Origin: Streptomyces sp. CNQ-509
Lineage (GTDB): Bacteria; Actinomycetota; Actinomycetes; Streptomycetales; Streptomycetaceae
DNA: 64,000 nt
Assembly: GCF_001011035.1 (NCBI RefSeq)
Contig: NZ_CP011492.1
Location: forward strand, 5,563,001-5,627,000
Reading direction: 5' to 3'
The position numbers were made by a program, and so were the translations under genes. The notes under the pieces were generated by a model. The model worked only from the letters and a program-made list of their open reading frames with translations. It did not search any database and was not told the origin of the DNA. Every line of letters begins with the position of its first letter. Within the stretch, counting starts at the first letter, position 1. Below are positions 43,170 through 52,762 of this stretch, piece by piece.

Positions 43170-43828
43170 CCGACCTCTCTTTGCGTGCGCATCCGGCGGG
43201 CGAGTCTGCTCCACCAGGTGACCGGCCAGGTGTGGGCGGCGGAAGCCGTGCAGACGATCTCCGAAGGCATCGCGTCGCCGTGGGTGCGGATCAGGGCGAC
43301 GAGGGTGCCCTCGCAGCCGGCGTCGGGACAGTCGCCGAGGTGGACGCGGCGGAGGCGGCCGGGGTCGGCGACCTTGCGCGCCCGCCGGGAGAGTTCCTGG
43401 ATCTCCTCCGCGATGTCGCCCGCGGCCGGGTGGCGGGCGAGCCACTCGACATGCAGGCACAGGAAGCGCGCGAGCGCCGGGACGTCCCTGGCGGGGGAGT
43501 TCAGCCGGCGTTCCTCGGCGACGAGTCCCGACCAGGAAGCCAATACCGTGCGGATGGCGGCGCGCACCTCGGCGGCGGCGGGATTCATCGTGCCGGTCGC
43601 GGAACTCTTCCTGGCGACCTTCCGGATGACCCGTACCATCTCGGGACCCGGACTTCCGGTGCAGTCGGAATAAAGTGCGGGAAGGTTGAGCAGGTCGCTC
43701 TCGAGCCGGCCCCGGCAGGATGTGCAGAGCCTACTTCCTCCGTCGGTCACTCCCCTGATTTTCGTGGAGCTATCGGTCAGCGTACTTCTGCAGGACGGGA
43801 CTCGACATATTCCGTGCCTTGTGAGCAT
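43166..43828 (-). CDS. Hypothetical zinc-ribbon-like protein
   Basis: This 220-residue protein starts with a probable zinc ribbon (C8-x4-C13 and C36-x2-C39 in LCTSC), continues with mostly helical sequence and has further cysteines in LGDCPDAGCEG. The rest is not recognised. The ATG at 43828 has a GGAGGGG ribosome site. It is coupled to the small helix-turn-helix gene and might be a nucleic-acid-binding partner of mobile-element origin; this is an inference from similar gene pairs in actinobacterial phages and integrative elements. It sits in the middle of the biosynthetic cluster without an obvious biosynthetic job. Confidence 0.6.
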   Translation of the reverse strand: MLTRHGICRVPSCRSTLTDSSTKIRGVTDGGSRLCTSCRGRLESDLLNLPALYSDCTGSPGPEMVRVIRKVARKSSATGTMNPAAAEVRAAIRTVLASWSGLVAEERRLNSPARDVPALARFLCLHVEWLARHPAAGDIAEEIQELSRRARKVADPGRLRRVHLGDCPDAGCEGTLVALIRTHGDAMPSEIVCTASAAHTWPVTWWSRLARRMRTQREVG

Positions 43829-44213
43829 TTCCCCTCCGTGAGTATTCGCGGAGCGCCGGCGGTGTCACCCTCGGACGGCTTGGGGGCCGTGAGCCCGCCG
43901 TGCGAAAAACAGTCTGCAAGACGACTGATTCACGTCAAGGGAAGGTCTGGTTCGTAGCTAGATCCTGTCAGTTTGGTGGGCTCCCCGGTCCGGGGCGGGG
44001 GAGCGCGGTTCGTCCGGCAAACGGCTCCCACCAGGGCGTCCGTCCCTCGTTACGGCACGTTCCGGACGGTGATGTTCGCGTGGCGTGATCCGGTTGCCGA
44101 TAACGGTGAAACCCCGGATGTGCCGGTGGTTGACGCCCCGAAACGGGCGAACGGATTTCCGATTCCAGATGTCCGCGGAATTTTGCCAAACGGAAGTGAA
44201 TCGTCTTGACGAC
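43829..44213. other. Intergenic region, no gene recognised
   Basis: A 385-bp gap after the carboxylase gene. It contains an AAAAACAGTC...GACTG inverted repeat near 43905-43925 and moderately AT-rich patches, probably the promoter of the zinc-ribbon/helix-turn-helix pair and the terminator of the carboxylase. Confidence 0.4.
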
Positions 44214-47200
44214 TCACCCCGGCGTGCCTTCCGCGAGCCCGCGTTCCACGGCCGCGATGAGCTGCGGCCGGAGCTCCTCGGGACGGATGATCGCGTCCAC
44301 GGAACCCACCTCCCGCGCGCGCCGGATCGAGTGCACGCCGTCGAACTCGGCGGCGACCTCGCCCAGTTTCTCCGCGCGCACCGCCGCCCACACGCTCTCC
44401 AGCCGCCCGGCGAGCTGCGCCCGCTCCCGGCCCGAGGCCGCGGAGAGACGGGACTCCAGGCCCGTCACCCGCGCGTCCGCGGCCGTACGGGCGTCGACCT
44501 CGGCGGCGAAGACCACCGCGGCGGCCGGCGCCCCGCCGAGGACCGAGGCGTACGAACCGTCCACCGCCAGCACCGTCATGCCCGGGTTCAGCGCCTTGGA
44601 GAACACCACGAACGCGCCGCCGTGGTAGCGCGAGATCACGCAGAACACGATCGGGCCGCGGAAGTTGACGATCGCCCGGCCGATCTCGGCCCCGTACTCC
44701 AACTGCAGCTCGCGCATCGACTCCGGCGAGCCGTCGAAGCCGGACAGGTTCGCCAGCACCACCAGCGGCCGGTTCCCGCTCGCCGCGTTCACCGCCCGGG
44801 CGACCTTCTTCGACGACCGCGGGAACAGCGTGCCCGCGGTGTACGCGTCGGGCCCGTCGGTGGGCGGGAAGCCGCGCCGCGGCACCGACCGCGACTCGAT
44901 GCCCACCAGGCACACCGGCCGCCCGCCCAGGTGCACGTCCTGCACCACCGCGGTCTCCGCCTCCGCCATGTCGGCCCAGCGCTCCAGCACCGCGTGGTCC
45001 TGGTCGGTGACCGCGCGCATCACCGTGCGGATGTCGAACGGCTTCTTGCGGTCCGGGTTGGTCGCGGCGGAGAAGATCTCCCCGACCGTGGTGAAGTCGC
45101 TGCCCTCGGCGGCGTGCGGGAAGTCGCACACGTCCCGGTCGACCGGGTCGGAGGTCCGCGCCTTGCGCGGGCCGGCCTCGCCGGGCAGCACGTAGCTGTG
45201 GTCGTAGTACGACAGCAGCACGTCCCGCGCGGCCTTCAGGTCGGGCGCCCAGTACTGCGCCTGCCCGTTCGGGCCCATCACCCGGTCGTAGCCGCCGATG
45301 CCGAAGTTGTCCTCCGCCGAGACGCCGCCGGAGAAGTCGAGCGATCTCTTGCCGGTCAGCACCATCGCCGAGTCCGGGGTCATCACCAGCACGCCCCGGG
45401 TGTGCATCAGCATCGTGGCCTCGGCGTTCCAGTACGGCTGCGCGCCGACGTTGACGCCCGCGACGACGACGTTGATCTCGCCGCCGTCCTGGGTGAAGTG
45501 CACGATGCGGCGCAGCGCGCGGGCGATCCAGTCCATGTTCTCGGTGCCCGAGTCCATCGCGATCCGGGCACCCGCGGACAGCGCGTACCACTCGACGGGC
45601 ACCCGCAGCCTCTCCGCCAGGTCGAGCGCCGCGACCACCCGCGCGCACTCCGCCTCGGAGAGCGCGCCCAGCGCCTTCACCGGGTCGCCGAGGAGCACGA
45701 CGCGGGTGACACCCTCCGGGTAGCGCTCCGTCGGCGTGGTGGCCACGCCGGCCACGAGGCCGGCCTTGTTGAGGCCCTTCGGCCGCTGCACGGGGGCCAG
45801 TGCGCCGGAGTCGTCGAGGTCGTGCTCGGTGAAGGTGCCGCCGGCACCGGCGATCATGTCGAAGAGCTCGTACGGGTAGACCGTGCCCCGGCGCCGCACC
45901 CGCAGCACCTTCTGGCCGTAGTCGTCGAGCGGCTGGAGCAGGTCGGTGGGCGGGGCCGTGACGCTGAGGCGGACGCCCGCGGCCACGTCGTACGAGACCC
46001 GCACCGCGGCCGGCACGAGACCGCCCCGCCGGTCGCGCCGGCAGCCGAGGAGCAGCACCTCCTCCACGCCCAGGCCCCGGGTCGTCGGCAGGACGCGCCG
46101 GGCCACGTCGTTCAGCTCCGCGAGCGTCAGATCGCTGGGCGGGCGGACGTTGATGAAGATGCGGTTGGTGTCCTGGCGTCTGCTCCCCGGCCGCCTGACC
46201 TGCTCCCTGCGGATCGCGTCCAGGCAGGCGCCGAGCGCCGCCTCGACCTCGGGCAGCGCGAGGATGCGGCCCTCCTCGTCGCGCAGCGGGGTGAGGTCGC
46301 GGACCTGGGCCATGGCGACCAGCCGCTCGTCCGCGGGGTTGCTCGGCGCGACGCAGCGCAGCAGGTAGACGTCCTCGTTGACGGACGGCAGCCGGGTGAG
46401 GTCGAAGTTCCGCAGCCGGCGCAGCAGCAGCCGCTGGCCGATGAGCGGGTGCATGCCGCGCATCAGCTTGTCCTCCTCCGGTCCTTCGGGGGAGGGCAGG
46501 AACGTGAAGTGCTGGGGCGCCGCGCCGTTGTGCCCGGCGACCGTCGTGGTGATCCGGTGCAGGCTGGCGGGGAGCGATCCCGACAGCGCCGCGCGCAGCC
46601 CGGCGGCCATGTCGTCGGTCTCCGGGGGCCGGCCGGTCCAGGTGAGGTAGAACTCGGCGACGACGGCGGTCGAGTCGGGCTCCGCGGCGGCCACCTCCGC
46701 GACGGTCGCGGCGGCGCCGGCCAGGTCGCCGAAGTCGGCGACGGTCACCAGCAGCCGGTGCGAGACGCCGTCGAGTTCGTAGCGGCCGGTGACGAACGGC
46801 CGCCCCGCGACCGTCTCGCAGCGCACGCCGGTCAGCCGGTGGTCGCGGTAGGCGCGGCGGACGAGGACTTCCAGCAGCGGGTCCGCCTCGGTGTCCGGGC
46901 GGGCGATGCGCTCGCCCAGCAACTGGATGAGCGACTCGGGGCTGGCGACCATGTCGGCGATCCGCCGGTCGCGGTCGGGCGCGTCCGGGTGCGCGTCGAG
47001 GTGGTGCAGGTGGTCGCGTATCCGGTTGTAGACCGTGGCGCGGGTGTGGCGCAGCAGCGGCTGCGCGTACCAGCGGAACACCAGGCTCCGCGCGAGCCCG
47101 CCGACCAGCGGGAAGCGCAACTGCGTGGCCCGGATCAGGCGTTCCAGCGCCTGGCTCACGACCTGGCGCAGCCCGTCGGGCGGCGGCGCCTCGGTGAGCC

Positions 47201-49712
47201 ACTGCTGGAGCAGCGCGGTGATCACCGCGACGTCGGCGGTGGCCGCCTGCCGGGCGAGGAAGATCCGGAAGACCGCTTCCTCCAGCGCGGGCGTACGGTC
47301 GAGGCTTTCGACGCCGTAGTGGCCCAGCACGCGGGTGAGCCGGCCCTGGAACGTCTCGGAGAGCCCGGCCCGTTCCGCGTCGAGACTCTGCAGGTAGGTG
47401 TGGAAGAACTCGCGCGGGCTGCGCACCCAGGTCTCGGCCGCGGTCTCCTCGTGCTCCGGCTTGTTGCGGCTCAGCTCGGAGAGATCGGCGAAGACCTCCA
47501 GCAGCCCGGCCTCCGCGGCCAGCGGCCGCTCCGGCAGCACGGCGCGCACTGCGAGGTAGCCGGCGAGGGCGTCGTCGGCCCCGGCCGGGTCGACGTCGAA
47601 GCCGAGAAGTCTGCTGCGGAGGTCCGCCAGGCCGCGCGCGGCCCGCTGCTCCGCGCTCTGCCCGGCCGCCTCCGCGGGCAGGTCCAGGTCGGCGCCCGCG
47701 GCCACGGGCGCGGCGTCGACGTCGTCGAGCGGCTCCAGACGGAGCAGCGGCGCACCGGTCTCGACCTGGCTGCCGACGGCGACCAGCGACTCCTTGAGCA
47801 CCGCGCGGAACGGCGCGCGCAGCACCGTCTCCATCTTCATGCTCTCCAGTACGAGCACCGGGGCGCCCTCGTCGACCTCGTCCCCGGCGCCGAGCGGCGT
47901 CGCGACCACCAGCGCGGGGGCGGGGGAGCGGACCACGCCGCCCTCGTCGCGGCTGATCCGGTGCGTCACACCGTCGACCTCGACCAGGTGCACCGGCCCG
48001 TGCGCGCCGGTGACCAGCCGGAAGCGGTGGCCGTTGAGCCGGATCTGCCCGGTGTGCTGGTCGAACCGCTCCAGCACGGCGTCGACGGCCCGCACAGTGC
48101 CGTCGTCCGTATCCGTGCCGGAGCGGAAACCGACGCGGTAGCGGCCGGGGCCGGTCTCGGCCACCGTGAGCCGGTACCCGGCGCCGCGCAGCGTGAGGTC
48201 GACCGGGCGGCCGCCCTCGTGGTGCACCTGCGGGCGGCCGCCGCGCGCGGTACCCAGCAGCCGCTGCAACTCGGCCTGCTTCCCGTCCTCGTACGCCTCG
48301 ATCGCCGCGACCGCCAGCGCGACGCCGGAGTGCCGCGGCGACGCCAGCCCGCCCCCGGCCCGTACCCGGTCGATCCAGCCGGTGTCGGCGCCGGCGTCGA
48401 TCACCGCGGGCTCGTCGAGCAGGTCGAGGATGAAGCTCTTGTTGGTGGTGCCGCCCTCGATGAGCACCGTCGTCTCGCGCATCGCGTGCCGCAGCCGGGA
48501 GAGCGCCTCCGCGCGGTCCCGCCCGTACGCGATGACCTTGGCGATCATCGAGTCGAAGTCGGCGGGGATGGTGTCGCCCTGGCTGACGCCGGTGTCGACC
48601 CTGATGCCGGGACCCGCGGGCAGGTCGAGCAGCGCGATACGGCCCGGGGCGGGCGCGAAGTCGCGGTCGGGGTCCTCGGCGTTGAGCCGGGCCTCGACGG
48701 CGTGCCCCAGCTCGGCCGGCCGCTCGCCGGTGAGCCGGCCGCCCGCGGCCACGTGGAGCTGCGCCTTGACGAGGTCCATGCCGGTGGTGGCCTCGGTGAC
48801 CGGATGCTCCACCTGGAGCCGGGTGTTGACCTCCAGGAAGGCGAACATGCCGTCCTTCGGCTGGTACAGGAACTCGACCGTGGCCGCGCCCCGGTAGCCC
48901 ACCGCGAGCGCCAGCCGCTCCGCCGACTCCTTCAGCCGCGCCACCTGCTCTGCTGCCAGCACAGGCGAGGCCGACTCCTCGACGATCTTCTGGTTCCTGC
49001 GCTGCACGGAGCAGTCCCGTACGCCCAGCGCCCACACCCCGCCCTGGCCGTCGGCGATCACCTGGACCTCGACGTGCCGCGCGTGGACGAGCAGCCGCTC
49101 CAGGAACAACGCGCCGTTGCCGAAGGAGCGTTCCGCCTCCTCGCTGGTGCGCTGGAACGCGTCGGCCAGCTCGTCCGGCGCGTGCACGGCGCGTACGCCC
49201 CGGCCGCCGCCGCCCGCGGTCGCCTTGAGCATCAGCGGATAGCCGATCCGCTCGGCCTGGCGCAGCGCCGTGTCCAGATCCGCGACGGGGCCGCGGCTCC
49301 ACGGCGCGACCGGGACGCCGACCTCCTCGGCGAGGAGCTTGGCGCTGATCTTGTCGCCCAGCTTCCGCATCGCCTCGGGGCCCGGACCGATGAAGGTCAC
49401 GCCGAGCTTCCCGCACAGCTCGGCGAAGGCGGGGTCCTCGGCGACGAAGCCCCAGCCCACCCACGCGGCATCGGCGCCGGACTCGACGAGGGCGCGCTCC
49501 AGCACGGCGAGGTCGAGGTACGGGCGGTCCGCCGCTCTGCCCAGGTCGTAGCCGAGGTCTGCCGCGCGTACGAACGCGGCCGTGGCGTCGGCGTCGGTGT
49601 AGAACGCCACCGTCTCGATCCGCGGCGCGCCCGTGGCGTTGAGCTCGCCGACGGCCTTGATGAGCCGCATCGCGGCCTCGCCACGGTTGATGATCGCCAC
49701 ACGGCTGAACAC
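44214..49712 (-). CDS. Fused multidomain acyl-CoA carboxylase (BC-BCCP-CT)
   Basis: This 1832-residue protein joins all carboxylase functions. Residues about 1-450 form biotin carboxylase (RVAIINRGEAA start, ATAGGGGRGVR ATP loop, EVNTRLQVEHPVTE). The biotinyl domain carries Lys626 in ESMKMET. A central helical region follows, then carboxyltransferase from about 1100 to 1832 (AGAGGTFTEHD, GANVGAQ-like GVNVGAQPYW, GGVSAEDNFGIGG, GGAFVVFSKALNPG). It resembles the eukaryote-like single-chain acetyl-CoA carboxylase. In this cluster it should make malonyl-CoA for the pentaketide THN; propionyl-CoA cannot be excluded. It is 114 bp downstream of ligase 2 on the same strand and may be driven by the SARP box there. 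Confidence 0.88.
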   Translation of the reverse strand: MFSRVAIINRGEAAMRLIKAVGELNATGAPRIETVAFYTDADATAAFVRAADLGYDLGRAADRPYLDLAVLERALVESGADAAWVGWGFVAEDPAFAELCGKLGVTFIGPGPEAMRKLGDKISAKLLAEEVGVPVAPWSRGPVADLDTALRQAERIGYPLMLKATAGGGGRGVRAVHAPDELADAFQRTSEEAERSFGNGALFLERLLVHARHVEVQVIADGQGGVWALGVRDCSVQRRNQKIVEESASPVLAAEQVARLKESAERLALAVGYRGAATVEFLYQPKDGMFAFLEVNTRLQVEHPVTEATTGMDLVKAQLHVAAGGRLTGERPAELGHAVEARLNAEDPDRDFAPAPGRIALLDLPAGPGIRVDTGVSQGDTIPADFDSMIAKVIAYGRDRAEALSRLRHAMRETTVLIEGGTTNKSFILDLLDEPAVIDAGADTGWIDRVRAGGGLASPRHSGVALAVAAIEAYEDGKQAELQRLLGTARGGRPQVHHEGGRPVDLTLRGAGYRLTVAETGPGRYRVGFRSGTDTDDGTVRAVDAVLERFDQHTGQIRLNGHRFRLVTGAHGPVHLVEVDGVTHRISRDEGGVVRSPAPALVVATPLGAGDEVDEGAPVLVLESMKMETVLRAPFRAVLKESLVAVGSQVETGAPLLRLEPLDDVDAAPVAAGADLDLPAEAAGQSAEQRAARGLADLRSRLLGFDVDPAGADDALAGYLAVRAVLPERPLAAEAGLLEVFADLSELSRNKPEHEETAAETWVRSPREFFHTYLQSLDAERAGLSETFQGRLTRVLGHYGVESLDRTPALEEAVFRIFLARQAATADVAVITALLQQWLTEAPPPDGLRQVVSQALERLIRATQLRFPLVGGLARSLVFRWYAQPLLRHTRATVYNRIRDHLHHLDAHPDAPDRDRRIADMVASPESLIQLLGERIARPDTEADPLLEVLVRRAYRDHRLTGVRCETVAGRPFVTGRYELDGVSHRLLVTVADFGDLAGAAATVAEVAAAEPDSTAVVAEFYLTWTGRPPETDDMAAGLRAALSGSLPASLHRITTTVAGHNGAAPQHFTFLPSPEGPEEDKLMRGMHPLIGQRLLLRRLRNFDLTRLPSVNEDVYLLRCVAPSNPADERLVAMAQVRDLTPLRDEEGRILALPEVEAALGACLDAIRREQVRRPGSRRQDTNRIFINVRPPSDLTLAELNDVARRVLPTTRGLGVEEVLLLGCRRDRRGGLVPAAVRVSYDVAAGVRLSVTAPPTDLLQPLDDYGQKVLRVRRRGTVYPYELFDMIAGAGGTFTEHDLDDSGALAPVQRPKGLNKAGLVAGVATTPTERYPEGVTRVVLLGDPVKALGALSEAECARVVAALDLAERLRVPVEWYALSAGARIAMDSGTENMDWIARALRRIVHFTQDGGEINVVVAGVNVGAQPYWNAEATMLMHTRGVLVMTPDSAMVLTGKRSLDFSGGVSAEDNFGIGGYDRVMGPNGQAQYWAPDLKAARDVLLSYYDHSYVLPGEAGPRKARTSDPVDRDVCDFPHAAEGSDFTTVGEIFSAATNPDRKKPFDIRTVMRAVTDQDHAVLERWADMAEAETAVVQDVHLGGRPVCLVGIESRSVPRRGFPPTDGPDAYTAGTLFPRSSKKVARAVNAASGNRPLVVLANLSGFDGSPESMRELQLEYGAEIGRAIVNFRGPIVFCVISRYHGGAFVVFSKALNPGMTVLAVDGSYASVLGGAPAAAVVFAAEVDARTAADARVTGLESRLSAASGRERAQLAGRLESVWAAVRAEKLGEVAAEFDGVHSIRRAREVGSVDAIIRPEELRPQLIAAVERGLAEGTPG

Positions 49713-49825
49713 CGGTCAGACCTCCCAAGTTCACCTACAGTCCGCGGGCGCGCCGGCGGCTGTTCCGCCCGGCGCGCCCGCTGCGTGTCGGGCCGGGGCC
49801 GGATGGGGCCCCGAGCCACGGGTTG

Positions 49826-51413
49826 TTCAGGGTTGTTCTTGGAGTTTGTCGTGGAGGATGCGGGTGAGTTCGACGCGGCGGGTTTTGAGGGTGGCGGTGC
49901 GTGGGAGTTGGGCGAGGGGGATGTGGACGGGGGCGGTGAGTTGGGGGTAGTCGTGGGTGGCTTGTTGCCAGCGGTGGGGGTCGACGGGTTCGTCGTTGCG
50001 GGTGCAGGTGATGGGGACGGGTTTGTTGCCGGGGCCCTGGACGATGGCGAGTTCGACGAGTTCGTCGAGGCGGTCCAGGACGGTGTCTTCGATCTCCAGG
50101 CTGGAGCCGATGCCGGGGATGGTGTCGATCTCGCGGTCGAGCATGTGGAGGCAGCCGGCTTTGGTGCGGTAGCCGATGTCTCCGGTGCGCCACCAGCCCT
50201 GGTGGACGTTCTCGTCGTAGCGGTCCTGTTCGCCGTGGTAGGTCTTGGCGATGCCGTCCCAGCGGACCTCGATGAACCCGGGGTTGTCGGGGGTGACCTG
50301 GCGGCCGTTGGGTGAGGTGACCCGGACTTTCGCGCTGCCGGGCAGGGCGAAGCCGACGCAGCGGCCGTCCATGTCGCGTGCGTGGCGCCGGTAGTAGGGC
50401 CTGCCGACCGCCGGGCCGACCTCGGACTGGCCGTAGATCTGGAAGAACTGCGGGGCGCGGCGGCCGGAGGCGTCCAGCAGCCGGCGCACGGTGCGCGGGT
50501 GGATGGCATCGAAGGTGGAGGAGAAGTACTTCACCGACGCGAACGGCCTCCTGGGGTCGTTCACCAGCCCTTCCCAGGCGAGGAAGCTGTTGGGCAGGGC
50601 CTCGATCAGCCCGGGGCGGTTCTTGAGGAAGAACGTGGCGACCGCTTCGGGGTCGTGGTTGTTCACCAGGAGGGTGGGCATGCCCTTGAAGAGCACCAGC
50701 GCCATCGCCGCGAAGAGCCGGGAATGAACGAAGGGGATACTGATCGCGACGGTCTCCCGCCGCGGCATCACCCCGAGCATGAACAACTGCGGCCGCAGCC
50801 GGGTGCGCATCGTGCGCGCGGTGTGGACCACCAGCTTCGGCAGCCCCGTCGTCCCCGACGTATGCGTGATCATCGCCGGCTCGTCCAGGCCCGTGAAGAC
50901 CACCGGCACCCCGGGCGAACCCTCCAGCTCACCCAGCGACGCCACCGTGATCACCGAAGCCGCCAGCCCGTCAAGATCCTCACCGGCGAGGAGAGCCTGC
51001 TTCGCCTCGTCGGTGAGCAGGTGCGGGCGGCCCAGACGCCGCATCAACGCCGCCACCGTCGGAGCATCCAGAGCCGGGGAGAGCATCACCGGAACCGCCC
51101 CGAGCCGCGCCACCGCCGTGCCCAGGATCCACGAATCGAAGTTCGGCCGCTTGTAGACCACCACATGCTCGCCCGCCCGCACCCCCGCCACCGCCAGACG
51201 CGCGGCGAGATCGGACACGTGATAAGCCAGCTCACTGACCGTGATACGCCGCCCCGCATCAGGCAGCACATCCAGATCATGATCCAGCGTCAGCAGCATC
51301 GACCCGTGCCTCACCGCCGCACGCTGCGCAAGCACACCCAGATACAAACCACGCTTGTGCACCGGACTCACGCTCACCAGGTCACCACCCCAACCAGCGC
51401 CGAAACTCCCGAC
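49826..51413 (-). repeat. 1588-bp inverted repeat, copy 2 (partner 24694-26281)
   Basis: This is the inverted partner of 24694-26281, covering the second ligase gene with the same boundaries. The two arms enclose 23.5 kb that contains the THN synthase, all haloperoxidases, prenyltransferase 1 and the carboxylase. Confidence 0.9.
49827..51377 (-). CDS. AMP-dependent acyl/aryl-CoA ligase family protein, copy 2
   Basis: The 516-residue product is identical to that of the gene at 24730: P-loop THTSGTTGLPK, YGQSE, GWWRTGDIGY and LKTRRVEL. Identity over the whole gene including synonymous positions means a very recent duplication, gene conversion, or an assembly effect. The upstream region carries a similar but diverged SARP box. 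Unlike copy 1 it is followed by the carboxylase gene rather than the small barrel protein. The GTG at 51377 corresponds to the start chosen for copy 1; longer N-termini diverge between the copies. Function as in copy 1, substrate unknown. Confidence 0.85.
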   Translation of the reverse strand: MSVSPVHKRGLYLGVLAQRAAVRHGSMLLTLDHDLDVLPDAGRRITVSELAYHVSDLAARLAVAGVRAGEHVVVYKRPNFDSWILGTAVARLGAVPVMLSPALDAPTVAALMRRLGRPHLLTDEAKQALLAGEDLDGLAASVITVASLGELEGSPGVPVVFTGLDEPAMITHTSGTTGLPKLVVHTARTMRTRLRPQLFMLGVMPRRETVAISIPFVHSRLFAAMALVLFKGMPTLLVNNHDPEAVATFFLKNRPGLIEALPNSFLAWEGLVNDPRRPFASVKYFSSTFDAIHPRTVRRLLDASGRRAPQFFQIYGQSEVGPAVGRPYYRRHARDMDGRCVGFALPGSAKVRVTSPNGRQVTPDNPGFIEVRWDGIAKTYHGEQDRYDENVHQGWWRTGDIGYRTKAGCLHMLDREIDTIPGIGSSLEIEDTVLDRLDELVELAIVQGPGNKPVPITCTRNDEPVDPHRWQQATHDYPQLTAPVHIPLAQLPRTATLKTRRVELTRILHDKLQEQP

Positions 51414-51439
51414 TACGCCCACCCAGCATCCGCCATCCC

Positions 51440-51480
51440 ACTTGGCCGCCAACACACGAGTGACTTGGCGTCCACTTGGC
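51440..51480 (-). promoter_or_regulatory. Putative SARP box upstream of ligase copy 2
   Basis: On the minus strand GCCAAGT repeats begin at 51480 and 51469 (11-bp spacing) and a third at 51446, 23 bp further. The array is related to that of ligase 1 but the linker differs, so the promoters are older than the identical coding copies. Confidence 0.65.
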
Positions 51481-51518
51481 GATTCCTGGATTGCAATTCC
51501 ACTGGGTGGGCGCAGTGT

Positions 51519-52682
51519 TCACGGAGTGATGACCTGAGGCGTACCGGCGGGCGTGTCCTCGTCCGCCTCCATTTCCTCGGCAATACGCATGGCTTCGTCG
51601 ATAAGCGTTTCGACAATCTTGGATTCCGGCACCGTGGCGACGACCTTCCCCTTGACGAAGATCTGCCCCTTGCCGTTGCCCGACGCCACGCCGAGGTCGG
51701 CGTCGCGGGCCTCGCCGGGACCGTTGACGACGCAGCCCATCACGGCGACGCGCAGCGGCACCTCCATGCCGTCGAGCCCGGCGGTCACCTCGTTGGCCAG
51801 CTTGTAGACGTCCACCTGCGCCCTGCCGCACGAGGGGCACGAGACGATCTCCAGACGGCGCTCCTTGAGCCCGAGGGACTCCAGGATCGCCGCGCCGACC
51901 TTGACCTCCTCGGCCGGCGGCGCCGACAGCGACACCCGGATCGTGTCGCCGATGCCCTCGGCCAGCAGGGCGCCGAAGGCCACCGCGGACTTCACCGTGC
52001 CCTGGAACTCGGGCCCCGCCTCGGTCACGCCGAGGTGCAGCGGGTAGTCGCAGGCCGCGGCCAGCTTGCGGTACGCATTGATCATCACGACCGGGTCGTG
52101 GTGCTTCACGGAGATCTTGATGTCCCGGAAGCCGTGCTCCTCGAAGAGCGAGCACTCCCACAGCGCCGACTCCACCAGGGCGTCGGGCGTCGCGCTCCCG
52201 TACTTCTCCATCAGGCGCTTGTCCAGTGAGCCCGCGTTCACGCCGATGCGGATAGGCACCTGGGCGTCCGCGGCGGCCTTGGCGATCTCGCCGACCTTGT
52301 CGTCGAACGCCTTGATGTTGCCCGGGTTCACGCGGACCGCGGCGCAGCCCGCGTCGATCGCCGCGAAGACGTACCGCGGCTGGAAGTGAATGTCGGCGAT
52401 CACCGGGATCTGCGACTTGCGCGCGATCTCCGGCAGCGCGTCGGCGTCGTCGGCCGAGGGCACGGCGACCCGTACGATCTGGCAACCCGACGCCGTCAGC
52501 TCCGCGATCTGCTGGAGCGTTGCGTTCACGTCGGCCGTCACGGTCGTGCACATCGACTGCACGCTCACCGGCGCATCGCCGCCGACGAGCACGGCTCGGT
52601 CGTCATGGCCCAGCCTGAGCTGCCGGCTCTTGCGCCGGGGAGACACCTGCTGGGGCACCTTGGGCATGCCGAGGTCCACCAC
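51519..52682 (-). CDS. ispG: 4-hydroxy-3-methylbut-2-enyl diphosphate synthase (GcpE)
   Basis: This 387-residue Fe-S enzyme of the MEP pathway converts MEcPP to HMBPP. The TIM-barrel start ([21 protein letters not shown]), the VNPGNI and GVNAGSLD segments, and the cluster cysteines in SCPSCGR and [10 protein letters not shown] are all present. The GTG at 52682 opens directly before VDLGMPKVP. It follows the IspH-prenyl synthase fusion gene by 80 bp on the same strand, so two consecutive MEP steps and prenyl elongation are encoded side by side. It is probably a second, cluster-dedicated copy, since a housekeeping ispG is expected elsewhere in the genome. Confidence 0.92.
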   Translation of the reverse strand: MVDLGMPKVPQQVSPRRKSRQLRLGHDDRAVLVGGDAPVSVQSMCTTVTADVNATLQQIAELTASGCQIVRVAVPSADDADALPEIARKSQIPVIADIHFQPRYVFAAIDAGCAAVRVNPGNIKAFDDKVGEIAKAAADAQVPIRIGVNAGSLDKRLMEKYGSATPDALVESALWECSLFEEHGFRDIKISVKHHDPVVMINAYRKLAAACDYPLHLGVTEAGPEFQGTVKSAVAFGALLAEGIGDTIRVSLSAPPAEEVKVGAAILESLGLKERRLEIVSCPSCGRAQVDVYKLANEVTAGLDGMEVPLRVAVMGCVVNGPGEARDADLGVASGNGKGQIFVKGKVVATVPESKIVETLIDEAMRIAEEMEADEDTPAGTPQVITP

Positions 52683-52762
52683 GTCTGATCATCCTCTCGA
52701 TTCTGTCGTGCTGGGCCGGCACCGGTGGCGGGCCCCTCGGGTCAGGTCTGCGGGGCGGGCGG

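Noticed and set aside
44085-50315. A 2076-residue open frame antisense to the carboxylase and ligase 2
   Set aside because: It is a GC-driven mirror frame; its translation is low-complexity Arg/Ala/Gly/Val-rich, while the opposite strand encodes a clear carboxylase.
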